Part shown: piece after piece, positions 12,238-20,744 of the stretch
Numbering within the stretch: the stretch's first letter is position 1
Layout of the letters: each line of letters opens with the position of its first letter
Assembly: GCA_011947345.1 (NCBI GenBank)
Contig: JAAVTG010000557.1
Span: 1-64,000 of the forward strand
Direction: 5' to 3'
Source: Phytophthora quininea
Taxonomy: Eukaryota; Oomycota; Peronosporomycetes; Peronosporales; Peronosporaceae
Length of the DNA stretch: 64,000 bases
The notes under the pieces: generated by a model
What the model saw: the letters and a program-made list of their open reading frames with translations, nothing else
Databases searched by the model: none
Told to the model about the DNA's origin: nothing
Program-made: the position numbers and the translations under genes

Positions 12238-13462
12238 TTAATTGGGGTGTTCCTCATAATAAGCCACGCGCGCATCCAGAGCTGCACCTGCGAGCCAAGT
12301 TGATGGTCGTCGGAGTCCTCGTTTAGGACTATGGATGTGGTTGTAGCTGTCGACTCGAGCACTCACACGCGAGTAGTCGGGCTTTTCCTCGTCAATTAGG
12401 TGCACGGGGCACGCAGCTCGCGTGCCGATCTTGTCCAACGTCTCCAACGAAATGAACGAGTTGCGCTTGAGCTGGCCCTTGGGTGACGGCATTCCTTTGT
12501 CGACTTCTTCACGGTCGTAGATGCTGTCGGTATCCCAAGGCTGCGGGAACGGGACGTGTTTCACCGTCACTTTCAATGGCTGCGTTCCGAGCTTCATCTC
12601 GCTCCTGTTGATCAGCAATATACAGCTCGTTAGATCAAGAACACGAAGATAAGGTGAATACTACCGACGTACACTCGGTGGTAGGCGTCGGTGAGGATCG
12701 TCGGTCGAACGAACTTCTGGTTGACTTTCAGACGCGACGAGATCGTGCCCATACTCTTCTTGCGTTGAGCCACGGGCACATGTTTGATGGCCGTGCGCCC
12801 TGCGAGTCCACCGCCGCGGAGTAAATTCTTGACGGTGGCAAAGTTCACCGATCCGCGGGATGAGTGAGCTGGGTCGTGGCGGACGATCGATTTTTGCTTG
12901 AACGTCGCCGTTTGATCGTACTGCGTCGTCCTGCGTCGTCGTCGTCCACTTCGTCACTTGAACCGCCGCCGATGGACTCGCCAATTGATGGTTGTTGCAA
13001 CCACTGCAGGTTCGAGCCGAATTGTTGAGTTGGCGGATCTGGAAGAGCTCCAGCAGTGCTCGCTTTTAGCGATGACTCGACATCTGCGTCGTTCGCCAGA
13101 CCGAACCTGGTCAAGGAATACAGGAGTTTGTGCAGCTCCGAGTCCGTCACGGACTGAATCGACGGCGTTGTGGACGCGTCCGAGCCGACACTGGACTGTC
13201 GCTTGAGAATGCCTCGCGGGGCGGTGGGTGAAGCAAACGAGACCTTGCGAGTGGGTGAAGCTGGCGGGGTGAACGAACTTGAACCGGGATAAACCTGCGG
13301 TTGGTGCGGGTCGTCAAGCGGTAGCTCCGACCCCACGTTGCAACCGGAACCAGCTCGTTGCGGTGAATGAGGGCAACCAGTCTGCTGCTTGGACGGCGAT
13401 GGCGACCTCTGCTGAAGTAAAAACGGGTTCTCCTGGGCCTCGTCGAACAGATCGGTGCTCAT
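12238..13462 (-). CDS. Unknown protein with PP1-docking-like motif
   Basis: The family was not recognised. The start ATG at 13462 (MSTDLFDEAQENPF) was chosen over upstream in-frame ATGs because what lies above looks like leader. The N-terminal half is low complexity and carries RKVSFASPTAPRGILKR, which contains KVSF, a match to the RVxF protein-phosphatase-1 docking consensus. The second half is basic and ordered-looking (VNFATVKNLLRGG, then VRPTILTDAYHRVYV). A 60-bp intron at 12605-12664 is well supported and leads into the final exon. The frame changes at about 12925-12945 inside a GACGACGCAG tandem repeat; one missing G explains it. It ends at 12238, facing the START-FYVE gene tail to tail. 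Confidence 0.6.
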
Positions 13463-14399
13463 GATTGCCAGTACATTGACGCTGCCGATTGATCCGCAGT
13501 ACGACATTGCGTCTTTCGGCGACGAAAGCGGGCCCCGATCGCTGGCTCCAGGGGCCGGCACTAACACGGGTACACGTTCTCGAAGCTGTCGGTTTTAGGT
13601 CTGGCGACTTCACGCAGAGCGGAATCCCCTCGCAGATGGCCATCGCTGCAAAACATTAAGACTCTAGGACGGTTCCTCTGCGTCCTCGGGTCCTCTGTGG
13701 CAGAGCTAAGACAAGACGACCGCTTCATGAATAAGGTTCCCCGTCGCCACTCTAAATTTGCACCCCATTTCCTCGCTATCAAACTGCGACCACGATAGAA
13801 CAGTAGAAGGTGAACAATGCCGAAGAAGCTGCCAGAGCGGATATCCTTTCCACGTTGTTGTTTGCATGTGTATGCCGTAGTTTTGCATTTATTGCTAGAG
13901 TCTCCATCGTTGCTTGGATGAACGGTTTTGTCGCGGTGTACATTAGACGAACAAACGAAGCCCTATCACTGTAGTGTCTGCAGGTATGAAGACACGATGG
14001 GGGAGTCGGCGAAGCTCCCTAAGTTGGCCGGTAGTCTATTAGATGCTAATCGACAAGTGAGCTACGTGAGCTTGTCTATCGTTTGGGGACTCCGTGCCCC
14101 GAGCACGGAGTTGGGTGGTTGACAGTCGTGTCAACACAAGTGTCGTTATCTACTCGGAGGTCATCACGTATTGCGATACCGTGTCATCCTGACTCGCGTT
14201 ATTAAACGACTTGATGTGCACGAGACCATTCAGTCGCCACCACTGCGGCTGGCTGGCCATGGCTGGTGATCTCCACACTACAGTGTTATCATGTGCATTG
14301 ACAGTTTCTGGCTAAAGCAGCCTTCAAATTGGCGAACGATGTGCAATTCTTCGGATCGGAAACACGGTACAGCACTTTACGTTCAGGCTCCTGAGCCGA
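13463..14399. other. Intergenic, no gene recognised
   Basis: Short open frames only (for example 13561-13782 on the minus strand), without motifs or protein-like composition. It holds the upstream region of the minus-strand gene ending at 12238 and of the secreted-protein gene at 14454. Confidence 0.5.
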
Positions 14400-14453
14400 G
14401 GCATTCTCGAATTCGCCAACTACCACGTAAGCAACTCCACCAGCCTCGAACGT
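14400..14453 (+). promoter_or_regulatory. Candidate core promoter / 5' leader, secreted protein 1
   Basis: A GCATTCTCGAATTCGCCAA stretch about 50 bases before the ATG resembles the oomycete initiator (CATTC-type) followed by its flanking element. The leader then carries CCACCAGCCTCGAACGT just before ATG. Nearly the same layout precedes the tandem paralogue at 15079, which supports a functional leader. Confidence 0.4.
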
Positions 14454-14648
14454 ATGAAGGTTATCGTCGGACTCGCCGGGATTTTCATCGCTGCTCTCGT
14501 CTCCAGTGTCGACGGGTTGACGTTCGATCCCAAGAACAAAGTCCCCATCATTGGCGTCGGCCCCGAAGTCCACCCTTCGGAATCCGGTTCGTCGTCAGGT
14601 TCACTTCCCGCCACCACTCCACAGCCGTCTGTACCTCTAGACAACTAA
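14454..14648 (+). CDS. Small secreted protein, tandem family member 1
   Basis: A 64-residue protein with a clear signal peptide: MKVIVGLAGIFIAALVSS, with predicted cleavage near residue 21 after VDG. The mature part is only about 43 residues, has no cysteine, and contains the motif IGVGPEVHPSESGSSSGS. The gene at 15079 encodes a second member with the same signal start and the same GxGPxxxPSExGSSSGS core. No RxLR motif is visible and the function is unknown. The small size, secretion signal and local duplication are typical of apoplastic secreted proteins. Conservation of both the leader and the coding start between the two copies argues that this small frame is real. Confidence 0.7.
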   Translation: MKVIVGLAGIFIAALVSSVDGLTFDPKNKVPIIGVGPEVHPSESGSSSGSLPATTPQPSVPLDN

Positions 14649-15019
14649 CAACACCCCAGTGTCATCATCGAGGGCGATTCCTAGAACAGCCCAGAACAAC
14701 AACAACAAAGAAAGCGGTTTCCTGCCTACTGAGTCTGCGTTGGTTGAATTTGAGAGCTTCGCTTCGGCAGGTTCCGACATAACTTTCTATTTGTTTTCAT
14801 CCTGCCCAGATTGCTTGATGAAGAGAGTGTCGAATTGGCAAGACAGCTGCTCGAGATCATTTTACACGCGTGGGTATATGGATATACACATCCTCTGCTT
14901 TGTGTGAGGATCATTTCGATTCGAGTCTGTCAAAAGACGACAAGGTCCGCACATGTAGCAGATCTAGTGCGCCACATGCCATTCTCTGGTCTCCGACTCG
15001 ACTTGACTGTCTGCAGTCT

Positions 15020-15078
15020 GCTACATCATTCTTGAATCGGCAAGAAACTACTCAAACGACCCCACCAGACTCGAAAGC
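15020..15078 (+). promoter_or_regulatory. Candidate core promoter / 5' leader, secreted protein 2
   Basis: TCATTCTTGAATCGGCAAG at about 15026-15044 matches the initiator-like stretch upstream of the paralogue at 14454. It is followed by the shared leader CCACCAGACTCGAAAGC immediately before the ATG. Confidence 0.4.
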
Positions 15079-15267
15079 ATGAAGTTTATCGTCGGACTCG
15101 TCGGATTTGTTTTCGCTGTTGCCACCGCTCGTATTGGAGAAGTCGAAGCTTTTGCGTTCAACATTTCGGACAACAACGGCAGCTTCCCCTACTTGGGGAT
15201 CGGTCCTCAGATTTTCCCTTCGGAAACGGGTTCATCCTCCGGTTCGTACGGTGGTCCATCGCCGTAG
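15079..15267 (+). CDS. Small secreted protein, tandem family member 2
   Basis: A 62-residue paralogue of the protein at 14454, 430 bases downstream on the same strand. The start MKFIVGLVGFVFAVATA forms a signal peptide with probable cleavage near residue 22-24. The mature part has FAFNIS, then YLGIGPQIFPSETGSSSGS and a short Gly/Pro end. Compared with its partner, the signal peptide and the GxGP/PSExGSSSGS core are kept while the rest has diverged. The FNIS asparagine and a nearby NNGS are possible N-glycosylation sites. No known domain or function. Confidence 0.7.
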   Translation: MKFIVGLVGFVFAVATARIGEVEAFAFNISDNNGSFPYLGIGPQIFPSETGSSSGSYGGPSP

Positions 15268-15866
15268 ACGCCCAAGCCGTCTGGAAGAAAAGAAATATAC
15301 GTTGATTAACCAGTCGGATAAACCGTTTTTCTAGCTACGATCGTATACTACTTAGTCGTATTAGAGGCTTTTAGCAGAACCTAGTGGGTTTTGGACGATG
15401 CTACGTCTACCGGATAATGTAAGGGCCACTATTCGGCGTATACACGTAAGACCGGTCTTGTGTTTGGGAATTCACAGTAGTTTTGCTAAAACTGCATTTG
15501 CTACGTCCCCGCTTCAAGCAGGTGGTTTTGGTCATTTTGCATGAGATGGGGAAGCTAAAGTAAATGACAAGGCCGCAGCACGAGCGTCAATGGAGATTCT
15601 GATATTTGTGAAATTGAGGACTTAGTCGATTTCAGTGTTGCTGCCGCTTTTGTGTTCGTCCGGTATCAATTCGGTGGCAACACAAAACTACCTTACCATC
15701 ACGTTTCCAACCTCGCTTTTCCAAGTTACGAAGAATGAAGGAAACATGAGTCTCCGACGTCGCTTTTCCGAGGTTGGAAGAGTAATGGTACAACGTTAGG
15801 AGATGCAGACATGCTATTCATTCACACGCATTACCAAACAAAAACAAAGGCTAAACCTTCGCTATC
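15268..15866. other. Intergenic, hairpin at its 3' end
   Basis: No gene recognised. The only structure seen is the inverted repeat at 15694-15790, next to the transposon genes. Confidence 0.5.
15694..15790. repeat. Short inverted repeat (hairpin)
   Basis: Left arm 15694-15714 (TACCATCACGTTTCCAACCTCG-like) pairs with right arm 15769-15790 (CGAGGTTGGAAGAGTAATGG), roughly 19 of 22 positions. A second copy of CGCTTTTCC lies inside. It borders the MULE-like block and could be a decayed element end or a transcript 3' hairpin. Confidence 0.45.
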
Positions 15867-17350
15867 TCAATCCTCCTTTTGCATGACAGGGAAATCAGTC
15901 GTGAGAACAATACACTTAAACAGTAAACGCATCCGCAAGTAGGGAACGACACTGGAGAGACAATCATCCCACGCTGCGTTTGCGAGCTTGAGCTCCAGAA
16001 TCACCAGGCACCACACTCCGCAGGAAACACTGTCTGTCTGCGTGAACCAATCGATCTCTTCGTAAACCAGCTCATCTTGCATTAGCAGCATAGGCTCAAT
16101 GGTGTAGCGCACACTCTTCTTCACTTCACTGTAGTTTGATGATAGTTGATACGGGTCAAACAGGTAGCAAACTTGGGACTCCTTGTCCACCAAAACGCGC
16201 ACCAATGATGACCGGTGTTCACAACACCAACGAGACGCTTGTTGGCAGCATCACCAGCTCCGAAGCCACCAGCAACACGCCGTTTCTGCTCGAGAGATGA
16301 CATTTCGTGGAAACTTAGGTATACCACACCGACGTGTGGATATTCTTCCTTCAGGAACATCATTCCAGCTACAATGCATGTTGTGTTCAGCCAAATATCG
16401 CCTCGAAAGCGGAGCAGTTTATTCCCAGCTATCAACTCCCCACCAACGCTCGTGTTTTTCAGGTTCAGACTTTCCACAGACTCCTTGTGGGTTTTCTGTA
16501 GACATGTCATAACAATGTTGTGTTAGTTCGGTAGATTTCCGGTGGATATTATGTTGTAGCATATATCATACCTTCGCAACGTTGCACGTGTCGCCGAATG
16601 GAGCTCGGATGTTGAAGATGTGCCATTCCACGGTGTCGATCCAATCCATTGTAAACATCACCAAGCGGAAGTTATTGCGAGCTTCAATGATGTTAGCCAT
16701 CGCCTCAAGTTGGTCAAGGGTGGCGCACCCGTAGTCAGGCCAGTAGGCAAGAAGATCATCGTTGCCAGTTGCCTTGATCGCGTCAATAGCTTGTCGTATC
16801 TTGTCCATCTGGGGATTGCTTCGACAACAGGAACTTCTTGCCCTACGTTGTAGCGACGAATGGTAGCAGAGCCTTTGGCTTCGCAGTCAGCCATGTCAAA
16901 AGCGTTAAGCATAGCTTTGGCTGAGCTCATGCTGTACGGTCCGTCCAGAAGTACAGCCACATCGTTGAACTTAACCTGGCGAGTCTTCTTTCCTTCGCGA
17001 ATCCGCATCGCAAGCTCTCGAGCAGCTTTGAGCGCTTTTGCTCCTTCCAGAAGGCGCTTGTCACGGCGAGACAGACCTGGTGTTCGTGGAGGAGATGCGA
17101 AAGTGAAAGGAGCATCTTGTGTTCCCAGCTGCGGTGTATTCGGTGTTGATTTGGTGACGTCCGGTGTCGATGCTGTGATAGACCGTTCAGGTTTTGAATT
17201 GTCGTCGAGGTCAACTGTCAGCGTGGCACTCGAATTATCTGCTGGGGTGGCGCCCGCCTCGCTCTCACAAACACCAGCGTCTTCTTCGTCTTTATCTTGT
17301 AGACGAGCATGGGACGGCGTGGCACTTCGGATTGAACCAGGCGTGCTAAA
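15867..17350 (-). CDS. Ulp1-type (C48) cysteine protease, transposon-borne
   Basis: The C-terminal half shows the Ulp1 catalytic order: WLN (LNTTCIVAGMM), His in TGHHW, Asp in YLFDPYQ, then Gln and Cys in QTDSVSCGVWC. The N-terminal half is Ser/Thr/Pro-rich and then basic (RRDKRLLEGAKALKAARELA). An intron at 16496-16571 (76 bp) fits. Two frame changes are each cured by one added base in a homopolymer: near 16815 (CCCC before the ATGGAC) and near 16205 (GG after HHW). The exon upstream begins near 17350 after a TTTAG acceptor. Such proteases in plant and oomycete MULEs act on SUMO-like substrates or are captured passengers; the real substrate is unknown. Confidence 0.65.
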
Positions 17351-17390
17351 CGTAAGTTGAGCAGCACGACCACTTATAGAGCAAGCAAAG

Positions 17391-18374
17391 CTACGATACC
17401 TTGCCAAAGACGTCATGCACCGCAAAACTAAAGAGCTTGTAGCGATTGGTGTTGGTGTTGTGCGTGGAGTCGACGAGGATCACTTCCGGGAACGCCTGGA
17501 ATAGTCTCTTCATCCTCGCGCTTTGAAAAACCACCACGTTGGCAATCTTGGTCTCGCTATCCACGTCGATCTCAGCGGCGTTTCCGGCAGACTGTTCGCA
17601 AAACTCGTCCAAAACCTTCCGTGCACGCTGCGCATCCGTAAAACCGTTGTGATCCTTCTTTTGCAGCCTTTGCACCATGTTGTGGACATTTTTGAGCGTT
17701 GTTTGCTTATCTGTTAAACGTCAACAAAAATGATAATCAGCACACAATAAACACAGATTATATACCGGACCAGCACCAAATTTACTTGTTTGGCTCCGAA
17801 GATACTGCAAAATGCCTTGAACAGGAGCACCAGCTTTCCGGAGCGTGGCGACGTCGTTTCCCAAAGAAGGATCTGTGATGGTGCGGTTCTCAGCGTAGTT
17901 ATACCACTGGTGCTTGGTAACATGGTGATTGTGATAACCACTAGCATTGACGGCCACGAACCAGCTTGATTGCTTGAGCTTGGTCACTCGGACGTTCACC
18001 TGAGCAGAGCATGCCGTCGAACGAACCTTCTTGTGCTTCCTGTGGCCTGCACCTCGAGCTTTATATGTCTGCCCGTGCGTACACTTCAGCGTCTTGCAAT
18101 AGGTCACCATTTCTACGGGTATCAGGTCCAGCTGCGCGTCATCCTGCACTACCGTCTTCTTGCGCTTTACCTTCGCTTGTTTCTCTCTCGCATAACGCCG
18201 AATCTGGTCGTTGCGACTTGCCACGGAAGTACTCGTCCGACTTGAGAATAGCTGAAACGTGCGAGCCTGAAAATCAGCAAAGGCGCTCTCGAAAGCCTCC
18301 CACGACACCCAGCGACACGGAAATCCCTCCATGAATGAACCACTTTCGTTATCACTGGACTCGCGTTCCACCAC
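17391..18374 (-). CDS. FAR1/ZSWIM-like protein with truncated MULE transposase
   Basis: Residues 1-200 resemble the FAR1/ZSWIM3-type N-terminal region of oomycete MULE proteins: MEGFPCRWVSWEAFESAF, a Cys/His set (YCKTLKCTHGQTYKARG, then ACSAQV), and YHNHHVTK. After a 55-bp intron (17711-17765) the frame continues with VHNMVQRL-type sequence and reaches VILVDSTHNTNTNRYKLFSF. That is the first Asp block of the MULE transposase, and the reading stops soon after VHDVFGK. The remaining Asp and Glu blocks and the SWIM finger are missing. The upstream acidic part at 18400-18665 probably belongs to the same protein in another frame. Confidence 0.65.
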
Positions 18375-18399
18375 ACCACGTTTGCACTTTTTCCTGTCA

Positions 18400-19149
18400 A
18401 CTTTCGGTGTTCATTTGGTGTGGTTCCTGTTACTTCTTCTTCACTGCCCGACTCTTCCTCGCCAAATTCCTCGTCGTCGTTAGCTTCCTCTTCCTCGTCA
18501 TCTCTCTCCTCGTTGCTAGATTCTTCGCCGGCGCTAGATTCTTCTTCGGCACTGTCATCAGTCCCGCTAGAGTTCTCCTCCTCGCTTTCTTTCTCAGCAG
18601 TGCCATCACTTTTCTCGTCTCCGCGTTCTCCCTTTTGTCGGCGGCCTTCCTTGAGTCGCTGGATTAGTCGTCGTCGCCGCCTTCTGCTCCGTCCTCAGAA
18701 GCATCATCCCCATCTTTCCTGCCGACGTCTTGCTTTACGTCTTGCTTTGGGGCGGTTTCTTCGATACTGGTGGCCGCGACGCCCGCGACCTGCAAACTTC
18801 TCTGCAACGCCCGTGTCAACTTCGCACGACCTCGCAAAGTCAGTTGAAGAGCGACATCGTCGCTCCAAGCTCTAGCCTTCGCCTCCGCAGCTTGAGCGTT
18901 TGCGCGAGCGAGGTGCTTAGCACGATGCGCCTGAAGGGCCTTCTGATCGAGAGGTGGCACAACCGCCCCCAACCACTGTGCTTGCATCGCCTTCACACGT
19001 GATCGAAGCAGCGCACGGCGCTCCTCCATCGCTCGCTCACGTTCCACATCCTCAGTGCCTTCGACAGTCGCCTTTTCTTGCGGCCGGCCCGCAAGCAGTC
19101 GTGGCGACACGTGCTTGGCGTGAGGAGGGGCTACATTACAGCAGCACAT
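18400..19149 (-). CDS. Acidic/helical N-terminal part of the MULE protein
   Basis: A minus-strand frame from 19149 to 18664 encodes a Lys/Ala/Glu-rich helical stretch (ERERAMEERRALLRSRV) ending in Asp repeats. One frame change near 18665 continues into an extremely acidic tract down to about 18400 (EEEEANDDEEFGEEE). This runs up to the FAR1-like region with one more shift, so all three pieces may be one transposon protein. No domain was recognised; the call rests on position and composition. Confidence 0.4.
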
Positions 19150-19608
19150 CTGTTAGAGTCAACCAAGGTACATGAATGGTGGCGTCGACAGCACAAACCT
19201 TCATGGCGTTCGCGCAGCTTTTCCGCTTGCGTGGTGAAGGGGGGATTCTTGAATACCACTCGTTTGGCCCAAAACTTTGAAAAAATGCAGAGTCGATATT
19301 TGTGTGCGCCACACACGCGGGGAAAATATTTTTCCTTACTGCATCAAAGAAACGCACGGTCCGGCTCTCTCCGGCTCTTTCCCAAAAACCAAATGAGCAC
19401 CGGAAATCCATCGAAACGACACCTGACCATTTTGACTTATCCGGTAGCAGCAGCGTTGTCGGTGGGTTTTGCCCACAACCGCAGCAGATATCTAACTTCA
19501 CCGGGTTTGAATTTACCTTTAGCACAACCGAGAGATGAACACTTCGCGGCCACATGGCAAAGTCTCATTTTAGGATTGACGCTGCCACGATTTAGTGTCA
19601 GAGCCACC

Positions 19609-19956
19609 ATGGTGTTTCGCTTCTCTGAAGACATGGATAAGGAGCTCATGCGCGAGGTTATAAAGCAGAAGCCATACGCTGCCAAGTATGGGGAGGCTGG
19701 TGCAGTGTGGGTTCAAGTCGCTAAGTGTGTCAGTGCTGCCATAAAGACTGCTGTCATTGACAAGCAGGTGCGGGATCGTGTGCGACTTTTGAAGAAGAAT
19801 TGGCGAGCAGGGGAGCTTCGAGCGACCTTAGGCAGTGGTATCGAAGAGGCGAAGGATGCCGCAAACAAGCAGAGTCACTATGATAGCTTACCCGGTCTCG
19901 TTGGGCAGTACGTGTCACCGCGCGCGAGGAAGCTGAAGAGCGAAACAGGCAACTAA
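19609..19956 (+). CDS. Myb/SANT-like transposon accessory protein
   Basis: A 115-residue protein starting at a perfect GCCACCATGG context. It begins with a SANT-like helix set (FSEDMDKELMREVIKQKPY, then GAVWVQVAKCV) and a DRVRLLKKNWR helix, the pattern of the Myb-like proteins encoded by oomycete Harbinger-type elements. The DDE transposase at 20136 lies just downstream in opposite orientation. PIF/Harbinger transposons encode exactly this pair, with the Myb-like protein assisting transposase nuclear entry and end binding. Confidence 0.65.
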   Translation: MVFRFSEDMDKELMREVIKQKPYAAKYGEAGAVWVQVAKCVSAAIKTAVIDKQVRDRVRLLKKNWRAGELRATLGSGIEEAKDAANKQSHYDSLPGLVGQYVSPRARKLKSETGN

Positions 19957-20135
19957 TATTGCAGTGCCTCACGATTTTCAGCAAGTCGCTCAACAGCAAT
20001 GGCAACAAGTAGATATTATTTAGTCGAAAGACAGCCAGTTTGTATGAAAGAATTACTGCCTTTTCAAGTACTCCTCCAGACTAGGTGGTGGAAGTCAAAA
20101 GTAGTCACTGATCGTGTTGCCTCCATTAGCACAAG

Positions 20136-20744
20136 TTAGACAATTTGTGGGCAAAAGGCAACGCGGTACATCGAGCCAATAGGTTGAGTACCAGAGCGAG
20201 CCTGTCGTTTGAAGTCGAGTGCAGTCCAGTAGTTAACAACGTGTCCGTAACCCCATTCGACAGATATGCGCACTTTACGCATGCTCTTGTTGACCAGCTT
20301 TTGCTCACGTGAAAGGTTCCCAAACGCCCCCGTGAATGGGCTGGACAGCACGCCGTCGATTCCATACGCTTGGTCACCGTAGATTCGGTAAGGCTTGAAC
20401 CGAACCTCACTGCGAATGACGTTGGCAAAACAGGAACCATCACGGCGTAGGTTGCGAGCTGTAGGGCTACAAATGCCTCGAACCGTTCCATCCACGAACG
20501 CCCACACGTTTTGCATTAATCCACCAACATCAAACACAGCATCCGCGTAAATCTGTTCGTGTTGTGCTGCATATTCGTGATTGAAGTACAAAAGTTCTGA
20601 GAACTTCGTGTCGAGATGATCCAGAACATGGAGAAACAAGTTGGAGAGACCGCTTTTGTGGCGTAGTACCGTGAGTTTCCGGGTCAGCCCCGTCTCGTCG
20701 GGACCCGGGCCACTGGTGTGGGCCACATCGGGGCCAAGCCGCAA
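20136..20744 (-). CDS. PIF/Harbinger-like DDE transposase, internally shortened
   Basis: Recognisable blocks are VWAFVDGTVRGIC (first Asp), YRIYGDQAYGIDG (second Asp) and KVRISVEWGYG (Glu), followed by YWTALDFKRQ. In the family, a stretch of roughly 60 residues with a YNGHKR-like motif separates the first two blocks; here fewer than 40 residues do, so an internal deletion is likely. The N-terminus (LTRKLTVLRHKSG onward) is open but its true start is unclear. It faces the Myb-like gene tail to tail, 180 bp apart. Confidence 0.7.
   Translation of the reverse strand: MRLGPDVAHTSGPGPDETGLTRKLTVLRHKSGLSNLFLHVLDHLDTKFSELLYFNHEYAAQHEQIYADAVFDVGGLMQNVWAFVDGTVRGICSPTARNLRRDGSCFANVIRSEVRFKPYRIYGDQAYGIDGVLSSPFTGAFGNLSREQKLVNKSMRKVRISVEWGYGHVVNYWTALDFKRQARSGTQPIGSMYRVAFCPQIV

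Larger units (their letters stand above)
15694..19149 (-). mobile_element. MULE-like element with FAR1-like and Ulp1 genes
   Basis: Minus-strand coding pieces from 19149 to 15867 form the set usual for oomycete Mutator-like elements. These are an acidic N-terminal region, a FAR1/ZSWIM-like DNA-binding region, the start of a MULE transposase domain, and a C48 Ulp1-type cysteine protease. The transposase is cut off after its first catalytic block, so the element cannot be autonomous as read. The boundaries are uncertain: no convincing long terminal inverted repeat was found, and the hairpin at 15694-15790 is only a candidate edge. Confidence 0.6.
19609..20744. mobile_element. PIF/Harbinger-like element (core)
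   Basis: The convergent Myb-like and DDE genes define the element core. Terminal inverted repeats and a 3-bp target duplication were looked for around 19100-19600 and 20750-21700, but none could be assigned with confidence. Confidence 0.5.

Noticed and set aside
18420..18875. Ser-rich plus-strand frame
   Set aside because: It is the complement of the acidic (Glu/Asp) tract of the minus-strand transposon protein.
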